A DNA stretch of 64,000 nt from NCBI GenBank assembly GCA_021399435.1, contig JAJTUP010000124.1, forward strand, positions 1-64,000, written 5' to 3'. The notes under the pieces were generated by a model. It was given only the letters and a program-made list of their open reading frames with translations, was not told the DNA's origin and did not search any database. The stretch is from Diaporthe sp. PMI_573 (Eukaryota > Ascomycota > Sordariomycetes > Diaporthales > Diaporthaceae). Position numbers and translations under genes: made by a program. This document shows, in pieces, positions 31,956 through 42,945 of this stretch; within the stretch, counting starts at the first letter, position 1, and every line of letters starts with the position of its first letter.

Positions 31956-34900
31956 TTAGTGTGCCTGAGGCTTCTGGTCCATGTCAAGCCTCCCCGTTGC
32001 AATGGCAAATTTGATCGTCGCCCGTACTGCCCGCATGTCTGGTGTCCATTTGTCACCGTCAGACGCCGCCTTTCCCCCAGGAAGTATGATAGGTTTCCCA
32101 TCTTTGCCTGTGAGCATCGCAACATGCCTTCCCGTTGCGCGGTCCATTTTGCACAGCGGAATAGGAAGTGTTCCACTGTCTCTGATGCTAGCCCGCATTC
32201 GCAAGTGTCCGATTCCACCGTTCCTATCTTGCATAGAAAGCTGTTAAGTCTCACCATTCCGGTGCGGAGCTGTGATAGTACGTCTGCTTCCTTCCTCTTC
32301 AGCGGGTCATATAGAGTACGGGTATGCTTGCCTGGCAGTGCCGTATCTATCTGCTTCGAGCATTTCCCGACTCTTTCTGGTAGTGTTCTTGTTTGCCGCT
32401 GCTTGGTTATCGCTAGTCTTATCCTTGTGGATCTTGCTAGATGTGGTGGCACATCTGGTCTGCATTCTCCTTCTGTGGCCTTCCGCGCTGCTGCTTTGGC
32501 TTTTGGTCCCAGCGCAAAATCCTCTTCTCCTGCTGGAACCCACAACATCCGGAGAGAGTGGCCCTCGTCTTCGAGACGCTTCATATGGTCGTATATTTGC
32601 CGTATGATCTGTTGGCCGGATTGTTGTCGTGGCCGCCGTATGGCTTCTAGTGCGGAGCGGCTGCTCGTCATGACAGTCACATCCCGCCAGCAGAGTCCAG
32701 ACGGCATACATCTCAATACCATCTCTATAGCTCCCAACTCGGCGATGTATAGGTTCAGCTCCTCCGTCAACCCGAGAGTGATGGAGTAGCTGGCCACTAC
32801 CTCGTCATCTTTGTTGATCGCCGTATCTCGTACGACACCTCCCATGCCTACCATGCCCCTTCTCTGCGAGGAGCAGGTGGCAATAACTATGCCATTCACC
32901 CTCTTTGCTTCGTCCACCGCTCTCTCCCGGTCAGGGTCGCACGACACCGGGATACGGCTCCTCCATGGCGGTAACGCGTACTCCCGAATGATCTCCATTC
33001 GTTCAGTGGCTGTTTCCCCTTGTACTTGAGCAATCCTCTGCATCGGCGATACGAATCGGCGACACACTTTCACTTTCAGTGTCGCCAACGGGTGTGTCCT
33101 GGGAAGGGTCCGGAGGTTGATCCAAAACCTTGTTGCCGCTTGCGCATGCCGTTCTTGCACCGGTTGGATGCTAGCTTCGGCCTCTGCCACCGCCGTTGCG
33201 ACGGTCCGGAAAGCCCCCGTGATCGCCTGTGCTCCGACCATCTGTGCCTTGTCCAGCCAAGCAGCTTCTCTAATGCCACATGAGTGCGCCCACACGCTGG
33301 ACGCATAGTCCATGGTGGGAGCTACTGTTGCTACGAACAGTTGTCTCGCAGTCCGCGGTGACAGCATCTTCAGTCTTCTCAGACACATAGCAGCCGAGAG
33401 CCCCTTTGCGGCGGCTCTAGCTATGTGTTCCTTGTACCGCAGCTTCGCGTCCATGACCACTCCCAGGATCTTGGCGCTCGCCTTGGGCTTGACTACTTTT
33501 CCTTTGATCATGAACGCTTTGTCGCTGGTACGCGCGGCGTTTCGCGTGAAATGCACGATGGTCGTCTTGTCTCCGTTGAACGTCGCGCCGCTCCGTCTTT
33601 CCCAGCCCAGTGCTTCGTCTATAATTGATTGGATGCCGGCTCGATTCTCCTCCGCTGTTGGTCCCACCACCCAGGCTGAGTAGTCGTCCACGAATGCCAT
33701 CGAACCACCTCTTGCGTTGATTCTTCTCTGCACCAAATCTGCATTGAAGAACAGGAACAACACCGGCGACAGTGGTGATCCTTGCGGGAGACCTGCCTGT
33801 GGCAACTCCCGTAGCTGTGACTTGTACCCATTTACCACCACGGTGGCCATGCGTCCAGAGCAGAAGGCGTCAATCCATCTCACCAGTCCACCAGGTATGC
33901 CTCTCGCCTTCAGCCTCTCCAGTAGTCGTTCTTTGAACACTCCGTTGTAAGCACCCTTGACGTCGAAACTGATCAGACTGAGCACCCTGCCGGCCCTCCA
34001 TGCCTTGTAGATCTGCTCCTGCAGCAGTATCAGTGCTTGTTCGGCTGACCTTCGCTTCCTTGCCCCGAAGTGGTTTGCAGGCAGCAGTCCATAGCTTTCC
34101 ACTACATAGGATACCCGCTCTGCAACGGCTGCCTCGAGTATCTTGCCCAGTGTTGACAGCAGGGATATCGGTCTCCATGCCTTGGCCACTGTGTAGTCTC
34201 CCTTGTCTGCTTTCTTTAGCGGGATGATCTTCGCACTCCTCCACTGGTGGGGTACCACACCGTCCCTGAGGGAAGTGTCGAAAAGGTGCAAGACACGGTA
34301 TCTAACCACTGGCCAAAGCTGTTTCCACACCATTGCTGGCAGACCATCCTCTCCAGGTGCTTTCCAAGGTTTCGCTGCTAGCACTTTTTCTTCAACTTCC
34401 TCCATGGTGAGGTCTGGCATGTGCACTTCCGTCCGTTGCGGTCGCTCGCCTTCATCGTCAATCTTAGCCGGCAACGGGGGGAAGAACGTGCTGAGCAGCT
34501 CCTCTGCCTGCTCCACCGTATCTTCCGTGGTGGAACCGTCTTCCCTCTTCAAAGGGGGCACCCTGTCGTCCATAACACCTGTTTCCGGTTTCAAGTACTT
34601 GGCCGCCTTCCATATGTTGACATCTTCTGCCAGGAAGTCGTCCCAGTGCAGTTTTTTCTGTTTCCGGATGGCATCATGGTACTCCTTGGATGCTTCCTTG
34701 GCCCGTCTTTCCAGGTCGGGCCTCACTTGGCCTGCTCGCCGCTGTGCCCTGGCCTGATTTCGCCAGAATGTGTACACCCGCCGAAGTCCTGTCAAATCCT
34801 TCGTCCACCAGCGCTTCGCGTACGGTACTGGTTGTGCTCGGGGTGTCAGATCGTGGATCGCCTCGAGGACGACCCTCATTAACTGGTCTGTCTGCTCCTG

Positions 34901-35734
34901 CACACCGACAGTCCAGGGGAGCTCTCGGAGATTTTTCTTCGCCCTGGTTCTGATTGTTGTCCATGGTGCGTTCTTGAACGACAGTCTTTCCGTGACAATC
35001 CGATCAGGCATCGCGAGATCGAACGTCGTTTGGATCGCCCGGTGGTCCGATCCGTGTTCTGTCGGGTGTATGGAGCACGTCACCATTTCGTCTGCCAGTT
35101 TTGCCGTCGCCAGCATCAGGTCGATTGTGCTTTCCTTGTCGGGGCCTTGCCATGTCTTTGTGCCTCTCGGGAGGAGGCTGCATAGGCCGTGCTCGTTCAT
35201 GACGTCGATAATCGGTTCGGCCTCGCCTTGCCTTGCCAAGGCCACGTCGTCTCCTCCCCATAGCCGGTCGTGCTGATTAAAATCTCCGGCCAGAATGACG
35301 TCCACCGCCATCCCTGACCTGCTCCTGAGGTCGAGGATCACCTGGTGCAGGGTATGGCATGTATTTCGAAGAGCCTGGGGCTTGCGTCCCGGCACATACA
35401 CTGACACAACCAACATTATTCGGTCCGGAAGTCGTATGGCTGCTGCTGTCAAGTCCGAGGACTGTATTGGTACTTGGTCGGCACCCAAGTCCCTATTCAC
35501 CCACAACATGCTCCGGATCGGCCATCTGCCATCTCTCCAAATCGTAGGGACCATTTTAATCCATCTGGGATGCCCCATAGGGACTGTTAATAGTTTGCCG
35601 TCACCTTTCCATGCCTGTGGTTCTTGGACTGCCACAACTGCAAAATCCTGGAGTCGCGTATCGTTCATTAGGCTCTCGTGTACCGTGTCCTGTTTTCTTA
35701 CATTCAGTTGGATGACCTGGAATATTCTACTCAT
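31956..35734 (-). CDS. LINE ORF2: endonuclease, reverse transcriptase, RNase H
   Basis: Starts at ATG 35734 (MSRIFQVIQLNVRKQDTVHE), overlapping the end of ORF1 by 8 nt (ATGAGTAG). Order of domains: AP-type endonuclease (VVAVQEPQAW, LAGDFNQHDRLWG, HGSDHRAIQTTF); reverse transcriptase (WRPISLLSTLGKILEAAVAE, FDVKGAYNGV, AGLPQGSPLSPVLF, catalytic AFVDDYSAW); RNase-H-like region (IVIATCSSQRRGMVGMGGVV) with Ser/Thr at places where classical RNase H has Asp; C-terminal cysteine knuckle (CECGLASETVEHFLFRC). One base is missing in a C5 run (32084-32088), so the last ~45 codons continue in another frame to 31956. The catalytic core is intact. It nicks target DNA and primes cDNA synthesis there. Confidence 0.9.
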
Positions 35735-37037
35735 GCCGAGTAGGGTAGAGTTTCGGGCAGCTGCGACTGAACGACTCGTGCGGTCCACCACAGGGTACGC
35801 ACTTGGGTACCTGCGTCTGGCACTCACTATGATGGTGGTCTTCGGCAGCGCACCTCGCACATACCCGATTCTTGCTGCACGAGAAAGCCTTGTGGCCGAG
35901 CTCCTGGCAGTTGTAGCATTGTATCGGTCCGGCTCTCCGCTCGAACACGCTAGTGTACGCCGATTCACCCGCTGCAAGGAAGTAGCGTTCTTGTAGGAGT
36001 CTCCTGGCATCGCTGTTCTTGGTGAGGTATACCACCATGGATCCATATGCTTTCGCGTTGTCCTTTCGACTCAACCAGGCCATCTTGGCAATTTGAACTT
36101 CATTCTCTTGGCCCAAAGCGTCCATCGCTCCAGGAAGGACCTTGCCTTCCTGGTCGAGAACGGCAGCACGGTTGATATTGTCAACTTTGACTGGGTACAG
36201 TTGGTCTCGGAGCACTCTTGCACCTGGAGCCTTCTTGGCCTCGATGATCGCCTTGATCCTCTTCAGTTCTTCCTCGTTCCTACCAATCACCCTCAGGCGG
36301 TTGGTATTCCGTCCATCTTTGGTGACTGCAACACATCGCCAACTCGGCTGGTCGCTGGACATTCGCATTTCCTGTTCAACGGTTTTGCGAATCATTGCCG
36401 GTGTAGCGTCTCCAATGTGATCCTCGGGCACCCTGGATGTGTCCACTGTGCAGAACACCGGCTTTGGAGTCGCCGATCGGGCCGTAGATGGAGATTGGAT
36501 GGGAGTACTAACGGGTGTCATTCTGGCCGCGTCTGCATATGTCCGGCCCGGCGATCGTGGTGCCTGAGCCTTACTCAGTGTATCCAGCTGTAGTCGGGTC
36601 TGCTCCAGCTTGTCGCAAACCTGGGTAAGCTGCTGTCGGACTTGCGATAATTCTTGTGCCATCTGGGCCGTAGTCCTAGTAACTTCCTCAGCCATGCGGT
36701 CCCTAAGCTTAGCAGACTCGAGCTGAAATTCCGCCTTCATCGATTCCATTCTCTTATTGAAATCTTGTTCCAGGAGTCGTTTTAGGCTCTGGGCAACCTC
36801 GCTCATGCTACCAGCTGCCTTAGGCGCGGCCCGTTTCTTAGCTCGGGTATGACTCGGAGTTCCCTCACTGCTCTCCTCTTCCTGCCATTCCATAGCACCT
36901 TTTTGCTGCTTGGATTCCAACGCCCTCGTCGTTCTGGTCCTTTTACGCAGGGGACGATGACATCCCCCGCCCGGAACATCCTGTTCGCCTTCCATGACGA
37001 CAATGACGTCTGATGCGGGGTTCGCAACACCAGACAT
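35727..37037 (-). CDS. LINE ORF1: nucleic-acid-binding gag-like protein
   Basis: 436 residues, ATG 37037 to TAG 35727. It has an N-terminal basic/Ser-rich region, a coiled coil (about residues 78-160), a central domain with RKTVEQEMRM and VAVTKDGRNTNRLRVIGRNE typical of Tad-clade ORF1, and three C-terminal zinc knuckles: CYNCQELGHKAFSC, CARCAAEDHHHSEC and CVPCGGPHESFSRSC. It would coat the element RNA and form the particle with ORF2. The 8-nt overlap with ORF2 (ATGAGTAG) suggests that ORF2 is translated by termination and re-initiation. No lesion seen. Confidence 0.9.
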   Translation of the reverse strand: MSGVANPASDVIVVMEGEQDVPGGGCHRPLRKRTRTTRALESKQQKGAMEWQEEESSEGTPSHTRAKKRAAPKAAGSMSEVAQSLKRLLEQDFNKRMESMKAEFQLESAKLRDRMAEEVTRTTAQMAQELSQVRQQLTQVCDKLEQTRLQLDTLSKAQAPRSPGRTYADAARMTPVSTPIQSPSTARSATPKPVFCTVDTSRVPEDHIGDATPAMIRKTVEQEMRMSSDQPSWRCVAVTKDGRNTNRLRVIGRNEEELKRIKAIIEAKKAPGARVLRDQLYPVKVDNINRAAVLDQEGKVLPGAMDALGQENEVQIAKMAWLSRKDNAKAYGSMVVYLTKNSDARRLLQERYFLAAGESAYTSVFERRAGPIQCYNCQELGHKAFSCSKNRVCARCAAEDHHHSECQTQVPKCVPCGGPHESFSRSCPKLYPTRHE

Positions 37038-37291
37038 CCACCAGTGGCCAGAATCTCCGCCAAGCGGCCACCAGGTATTTCAAAGGTTGTAAAGAAGATA
37101 AAATATTTAGATTCGAGATCCGAAACCAATTTCTTGAAGAATTCAAGCTTCTTGGTGTAATAACCGGTATGGTCTTACCGGTAAGACCAGCAATACCGCC
37201 AAGACTGCCAAGACTTGCTAAGAAGATGATGTTGTAGAAAGAAGAGAGGTAATGTATTAGCTCTACTACTAGCTATCAATCTAATATCAAT

Positions 37292-38825
37292 CTAATCGTT
37301 GCCATTCTCACTATCCTCGCTATCACTGCTATCCTCAACCTGGCGCTTTCCATACCAGGCCCGGAGACACTCACAAGCCTCTATGATATCTGCCTTCAGC
37401 TTACCACGGCGATCAACTATAGTAAGCTTTGCGCTACTAAAAAGCCGTTCGCACTCATCTGACATAGGTGAGATCGCAAACAGATCCAGAGCGAAGCGAG
37501 CGAGGTCTCTTTGGGAGTCATAACGGGATAGCCAGTACGCAATGGCCTCGTCGCAACCTGCCTCTTCGTCATGGAGCCGGTCGGTAGAAATATATTGCTC
37601 ATACAAATCAGTTGTAGAGACCGGGGCGTCTATTCGAATGCGCTTGTGTTCCCTCTGGCGATCAAACGCTGGGTCAGGATCTCTCTCCTTCCGGACTTGC
37701 GGTGGTAGCATCTCAACAGGGTACCTTCCCTTATACTCTGTCTCCCAGAGCTGTTTCACCGCCGATTGTGCATTATCAAACCACTTCTTTTTTTCTTCGT
37801 CGCCTTGGAGAACCCATTCTTGCCTGAACCATGCCCACTTTCGATATGGATCGAGTATTTGGGCTGCATAGTACGCTGGTGGAAGATCAGTATCTTCGGG
37901 GAATCGATTCTGCCAATTCAGCTGCTGGTTATTGTAATACTCCTCGCATTTGGACCGCGCAGCATCTGCGCAACTTTGGAGGTACTTCCATGTGAAGTTA
38001 TTGTCGTCTTCGGCGTGGATGTTATAATAATGGTCTTTTGTCTCGTTTATTTCTCGAAGAAGGCAGTCCAAAGTCGAAAACCAGTCAGCGAGGGACGTCT
38101 TTTTTCCCTCAGAAAGCAAAGTTGCGGCGTAGAAGTCTTTTAGAGCAAGCTCAACCTTTTCAAGCTCGAACCAGTGCTGTCCATCGAGCTTGAAGTTCGA
38201 AATCCCATGAGAGCCTTTCCCAGGTACATGGCGAGCTGAGAAGATCTCTAAACGTTCCCGAACATTCAACGCCCGCGTAATTGAATGAAACCATGAATTC
38301 CAGCGTGTCGAGTTGTTCTGGATAAGCTCGAGCCCATCGAATTCAGAGAGATCTCCGCCGATAATGATTGCAGCAAACTCCTCACGGCGTTGTGGAGTTA
38401 GCCTAATGTATCGTACGAGGTTGTGAAGCCGACCTAAACATCCAAATCTTTTCCAGAGCTCTTCCACCTTTGCATAGTCTCCGCGTTGATAGTGCTTTTC
38501 AAGCTTTGCTAAATGCTTCTCACAGTTCCGACCCATGAGAAACGCCTGGCAGCAGAGGTTGACAATGTGGCCCAAGCAGCGAAGTCGGCGATGGCGACGT
38601 TGTTTCGAGTTCATCCATGGGCAGAGCTCCTTGAGTATGAATTCAACAGCGGTATCATTCGATGAGGCATTATCCAGCATGAAGTATCCAATCTGGTCTC
38701 CACCAATGTCATATTCTTCCAGCAATCCAAGAACGACTGATCCAAGATTCTCGCCCGTGTGTTCGCCGTACACACGTCGTATACCTAAAACGGTCGTTTG
38801 TCGCTTGCCAGCAGTGTCTATCAGA
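37292..38825 (-). pseudogene. hAT transposase, C-terminal two-thirds
   Basis: Begins in frame at about 38825 with DTAGKRQTTVLGIRRVYGEH and runs unbroken to 37292. It includes the RNase-H-like core (GYFMLDNASSNDTAVEFIL, NNSTRWNSWFHSI), the long helical insertion and the hATC dimerisation region (FALDLFAISPMSDECERLFS), with a serine/acidic tail. It completes the N-terminal half at 40193-40960, from which it is separated by an insertion of about 1.37 kb. Individually the halves show no other lesion. Confidence 0.85.
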
Positions 38826-39306
38826 TGCTAAGGTGCTTTCTTCCCAATTGCCGTTCAGCATGGCCTTGAAGACAGGACGCTGATTTCAAGTGCTTAGAGG
38901 AAAGTCGAAACCTTATATCGGATCTTTGGTTGCTCGTAGCCCCGACATCTTCGAACCTCGCCTGTTCCGCTTCAAGCATAACAACTTGAACTGGGGCAGC
39001 TTGAATCGGGACATCTTCGACCGGGGCAGCTTCGGGTTCGAATAGGCTAGGTCCAAAGCGGGGCCATGGTGCTTTCAGCAAGGCAGGATCAAGGGGTCGA
39101 AATTCGAGAAGACTGTTGCACAGGGCTTTCGCCTCAGGCCATTGCGGCCCGGGTCGTTCCCAATCATTGACCTCGCTCCACACAGCAAATGGGCTGTTGG
39201 GACGTTGCAGGATTAGCAGCACATCTCCGTCAGGATCCAAGTCTCGGTCGATGTCGTGCATAACTCCCGGCCCAAGTATCACTAAAAAGGCTTCGTGTCC
39301 GTGCAT
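38826..39306 (-). pseudogene. BTB/POZ-domain protein fragment inside the hAT
   Basis: A minus-strand frame with DLDPDGDVLLILQRPNSPFA followed by VWSE, then DIRFRLSSKHLKSAS. In another frame, after a one-base shift near 38885, it continues with PVFKAMLNGNWEES. This is the opening of a fungal BTB/POZ protein (IRFRVSSKHL..AS.VF.AML.G.W.ES). The similarity stops exactly where hAT coding sequence resumes. BTB proteins dimerise and often bind cullin-3 ubiquitin ligases. The rest of the BTB domain is missing, so it cannot be functional as such. Confidence 0.65.
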
Positions 39307-40192
39307 ACATCATTGCTAGTATCGCCATCAAGTTCACGCGCATCACCTTCTTCGTTCCGAAAAGCGCAAATGGCCACATCTCGCTCGCCAGTATAGAAAG
39401 CAGAGGAAGCGCGGTATGTGTGGAAATATAATGTCCCAAATTTCAAACCACCGCGAGTCCTCCGACATATACAATTTGGCCTCTATTTCGAGTCGCCCTT
39501 CTTGATCATCTGTAATCCCATCGGGTGTGCTTGAAACATTTGCTTTCCCGCGCCAACGCAGTAAGATGTCTGCTGGCCCTACACTTACTATTTATTTGGT
39601 CTACCAAGACAAGTGAGGTGGTTAATGTAGGTCAGGCGTGGACCTCAAAACGGCTGAAACATCAACGTCCTTATTACGCCGCTTGGATTCCTTCGTCCCA
39701 CCGCACTCTAGAAGCAAAGGTCGGCTGCGGTTACGATTCCAGGTCTGCAGGTCCGACAAGGATCAAGATCTGGTCGGTCGTATAGTACTGTAGCTTTCAC
39801 TTCAGAAAATATGATCCCTCATTTTAGATATCGAGGAACTAGCACGGCCGGTCTGACCCATCCAGCCGGACCTGAGAACTTAAGACCTGCTAATTAGGGC
39901 CATTACAGTTTTGTAAACCGCATTTACCTCTCTTTATAATACACTAACTAGTTTCATGCTCTACACCGTCTTCTAGAATCCAAACCAATCATTTAGATAA
40001 CATGCCAGAAGCCGTTCCTATTCCGTTTGTATGCGTTTAATCGCGTCTCAAGGCACTTAAACCGTCTGTTCACTTCGTCCGGGGTGGCAGCTGTCTCATG
40101 CACGCAGAGGTGGCTGGTTGGTTCCTGTGCGGCCTGATCTTTTCCAATGATCCCTGCTTTCCTGTCAAAGGGCTGATATGGCATCCCTTGCT
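39307..40192. other. Non-hAT DNA inserted in the hAT gene
   Basis: The remaining 0.9 kb of the insertion, upstream of the BTB start, may be the promoter region of the captured or inserted gene. A short minus-strand frame (39993-40192, CVHETAATPDEVNRRFKCLE) is open but unrecognised. No terminal repeats or target duplication could be found at the insertion borders. Confidence 0.45.
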
Positions 40193-40960
40193 TCACATGG
40201 CGACGACGCCTAGAATCGCGTAAGGGTTTGGCGAAGTCCAAAGATCAAAGGAGATGGAGATCCTACTCCGCGAGCGCTGGAGGTCCTCTCTGAGCCGTTG
40301 CTTCTTCGACCGAAAGGCTTCAATAACCCAATTTCGAATAGTTCTCGCTGCCTTGGGGAGGTGGTTGAGTAGTGACGGATTCAAAAAGAAGAGTAGTTCT
40401 CGGAAATACTGATTTTCTAATTGAAAGAACGCAATATGGCAGTACACAATCCAACGAATGAGCAGCTCTTTGAACTTCTCAATTGAGTCTTTCCAGAAGA
40501 AGGCATTCGTAGCAGCCGCGCTCTTCTGCTGCTCCAGTACAGACTTCCGTGTCGAACTGTGTTTCCTGATACCACTCTGGGGATCAATCTGGTGCTTCTG
40601 TTCAAGATGATTTCTCACTCCAGATGTGCCGTTGATAACAAATAGCTCTTGCTTATACTTTCCGACTGCACACTCGTGACAGTAGTACACCTCTTTCTTA
40701 TCACTGTCTCGGATGTAATGAAGACCATACTTCCATACATGTGATGAGCCTGGACGAGCTGCCTTTGTGGTCTTGGCGCGATTCAGGTATGTGATGTGGT
40801 CTTGGACGAACTCATCCGGAGGTTCGGGATATTGAACAGGAGCAGGTGATGGCGTCGAGAAAGGTAATGTCGGAGCAGGCGATGACGTAGGAGTATTGAG
40901 AGAGATTGACGTTGAACGCGTCGTCAACGAGGACGGCGATGTTGGAAATGGAGATCCCAT
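40193..40960 (-). pseudogene. hAT transposase, N-terminal part
   Basis: From ATG 40960. A Ser/Thr/Pro-rich start is followed by a BED finger (YYCHECAVGKYKQELFVING, then GVRNHLEQKH) and the beginning of the hAT core (FFLNPSLLNHLPKAARTIRN, ISISFDLWTSPNPYAILGVV). The similarity stops at AM near 40195, and the protein would continue at 38825 after the inserted DNA. Confidence 0.85.
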
Positions 40961-41407
40961 GGATAATGATTGCAGGCTATCGTACTCTACGATGTGTCAG
41001 AATGAATGGGTGTGATTGATTGAATTGTTGGTTGACTCTGCTCTCCGCTGTCCGCGGTTCTTCTGCCTATAATTATAGGTGATATGGTCCTGGCCTCTTG
41101 GCAGCGGAGACTGCGGGGTATTCTCCATAATTGTGGCAATGAGATTCCTTAAGAGGCAGGTCCAAGCAGTGATGACAGCTGTGGTGCCTGTTGGCATAGT
41201 GTGGTGTCAGATAATTGGCTCCACAGGGATCATTACCTCGGCCTATATTTAGCGTTACCGGTATGACCTGGTATACCGGTAATACCATGGTATTGAGATT
41301 TCCTCAAACCATACCAAGTCTTGGCGGTATATACCATACCAATACCAACTCATACCGGACCATTCCGATCACTGCCTCCAAGTAATGTTGAGAAAGGAAA
41401 ACAGGAC

Positions 41408-41896
41408 TTACGTCGCGTCGAACTGATGAGCCTCCCGCATAATCTTAATGAGTCCGTCCAAGTTGATAGCATCAAATATATAGATCCGCCGAATGAGGTC
41501 TTTCTGTTCTTCCCATTCCTCTTTGCTGTATTTTGCTCCATGTCCTCCGCTTGTGTGATGATTGGGAGTAGGCCCCTTTGGACTTGTACGTTCTCGAATC
41601 GGGGGCTCTACTGAGTCTGTAACGGTTGGCGCCGACACTTGGTCCAGGGCCATAAAATCGATCGGCCTATCATGAGGCTCAAATGTCGTGCCGTCGTCCT
41701 CGCAAATCGTAGTCTCGCTCTCATAAGGAAAGATTGCATCTTCAAAGTGGCTCTCATTCTGCTTGCCATCATATGATTTAGGTGTTGTACTTCTGGGACA
41801 ACTATACCAGTTGTCTCCATACGCATCGGCTGGATTATTCTCCATGGTGTATTTCGATTGATCCAGAGGCATGCCCAATCTTTTCGAAAATTGCAC
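41408..41896 (-). CDS. Clr5-domain protein, first exon only
   Basis: A minus-strand frame of up to 162 residues; likely start at the second or third Met (MPLDQSKY or MENNPADA). The C-terminal part WEEQKDLIRRIYIFDAINLD followed by IKIMREAHQFDAT is the Clr5 domain found at the start of many fungal proteins of unknown function; the name comes from S. pombe Clr5. The frame ends at a GTAAGT donor (about 41408). The intron that should follow is entered by the hAT right end at 41374, and no continuing exon was found, so the gene is probably interrupted. Usual family members are 500 residues or more. Confidence 0.6.
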   Translation of the reverse strand: MQFSKRLGMPLDQSKYTMENNPADAYGDNWYSCPRSTTPKSYDGKQNESHFEDAIFPYESETTICEDDGTTFEPHDRPIDFMALDQVSAPTVTDSVEPPIRERTSPKGPTPNHHTSGGHGAKYSKEEWEEQKDLIRRIYIFDAINLDGLIKIMREAHQFDAT

Positions 41897-42452
41897 GTTC
41901 CCCAGGGAACGCAGGTTTAGGTAAATGGAATCTGTGCGAAGTTCAGTTCGTTATCGCGGGAACAGGCTGTTATCTTGTGATAAGGACTTGTGATGGTGCG
42001 GGGAACTACCAGTGAACTGTTGATTAGTGGCTGATCTTAAATGCCCTCGCATTCTGCTGCAGGAAACCAGGACTATTCGTCCAATTGAATCCTTGATGAC
42101 ACGGAAAGGGTGTCGCAAAGACAGGCCTTTGAGTGGAAGCCGCCCGCATGAATAGAATCACCACCTTGTGCGTTGCACGGCATACGCCTTCACTGGAATG
42201 ATTCTATTCGTCGATGAGGATTATTCAGGCCGTGTCTCGTGGAATGTTGCGGAGATGGACGGATAATGTACCATAGAAGTCGAGATTATAAAACCAAGAT
42301 CTCAATCGCTGCCCGGCACGACTGAACACTCCTCTTTCTGTATTAAGTTCTACCACACAAATCCTCATTTGACTCTCTTCTCGCGGCTCTGAACCGGCCA
42401 CTGACTGACTTTACCCTTTTCTTTGCGCGTACGATTCACTACCTCCGCCACT
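41897..42452. other. Intergenic
   Basis: About 550 bp between the divergent Clr5 and hypothetical genes. GAATAGAATCA (42149) and TGATTCTATTC (42200) form an 11-bp inverted repeat about 40 bp apart. No gene seen. Confidence 0.3.
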
Positions 42453-42833
42453 ATGTCTTCCACATTGTCTGGTGAAACGAAACTCGCCTCTGAAGTGTCA
42501 TATAGCTCATATGGCCAGCGACCGATTCATAAGGAGGTCGATATTGCTCGTAGGGTGTTGATACCTTTGTACCGAAGCATCAAGCGACAAGGCGGATTGA
42601 AGAACACAGCCATCATTGCGATTGTTCAACAGGAAAGCATGGATGACCTGGAACAGACCTTCAAGAGGCCCCGGTGGAAATTTTGGAAAGGTATGGAAGT
42701 CTGCGTCGAGCCCATCTCAAAAAGCTTCCAAATCATCTAACATTCTCCCCGTCCCCGAACCATAGGTGCGACGCGGATATCCGTCAGCTGTAGCAGCAGG
42801 CTCCAAGAAACCCTGAACTGTGGTCTAGTGTGA
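42453..42833 (+). CDS. Hypothetical small protein, two exons
   Basis: Proposed exons 42453-42690 and 42766-42833 with a 75-nt intron (GTATGG..CTAAC..ATAG), giving 101 residues. Without splicing the frame stops at 42740. The sequence (YGQRPIHKEVDIARRVLIPL, ALIVQQESMD-like polar stretch) is not recognised. No signal peptide or membrane segment. It is moderately likely to be real because the splice signals fit the fungal pattern. Confidence 0.35.
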
Positions 42834-42945
42834 CGGTGACGGACGGACCAATAGTTTAGTTTGGGCATTTCAGGCAGACTGGTAGTTTAGTGTGGCCAAG
42901 TTAGACGGACCGGTAGTTTAGTGTGGCCAATTCAAACGGACTAAA
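42820..42945 (+). repeat. 31-bp tandem repeat, about 3.5 copies
   Basis: Units share GACGGACCGGTAGTTTAGTG followed by TGGCCAA, with decreasing identity towards the left. Period about 31 bp. It overlaps the last codons of the preceding hypothetical gene. No function known. Confidence 0.6.

Larger units (their letters stand above)
31683..37080 (-). mobile_element. Tad-like LINE retrotransposon, nearly full length (element L)
   Basis: A non-LTR retrotransposon read on the minus strand: short 5' region (upstream of 37037), ORF1, ORF2, about 250 bp of 3' UTR, and a tail of five ATCC units (plus strand GGAT, 31683-31707) instead of poly(A), as is usual for Tad-clade elements. The 3' end lies inside a hAT gene (31265-31684). 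The 5' boundary near 37080 is approximate; no target duplication could be identified. Only one lesion is seen, a single missing base near the end of ORF2. Confidence 0.85.
37165..41374 (-). mobile_element. hAT element with internal 1.37-kb insertion (element M)
   Basis: A hAT read on the minus strand. The right end appears to be at 41374: read inwards it starts CAGTGATCGGAATGGTCCGG, a hAT-like CAGTG terminus. Both terminal regions are rich in GGTATACC-like motifs and in inverted ACCGCCAAGACT (left, about 37196) and AAGTCTTGGCGGT (right, about 41310). The left end also has a perfect 18-bp palindrome GGTCTTACCGGTAAGACC. The left boundary is uncertain because the LINE abuts it. The transposase gene is split by sequence at 38826-40192 that includes a BTB gene fragment. 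Confidence 0.7.

Noticed and set aside
32272..36593. Many plus-strand frames of 80-230 codons across the LINE
   Set aside because: Antisense to ORF1/ORF2, hydrophobic by codon mirror effects; no motif.
37080..37165. Continuation of the Clr5 gene or of hAT element K on the far side of the LINE
   Set aside because: The minus-strand reading (YYTKKLEFFKKLVSDLESKY) has no clear similarity to either family and the boundaries do not agree.
42147..42213. 11-bp inverted repeat GAATAGAATCA / TGATTCTATTC as a second MITE
   Set aside because: No target duplication at its borders and only 11 bp of pairing; more likely a chance or minor hairpin.
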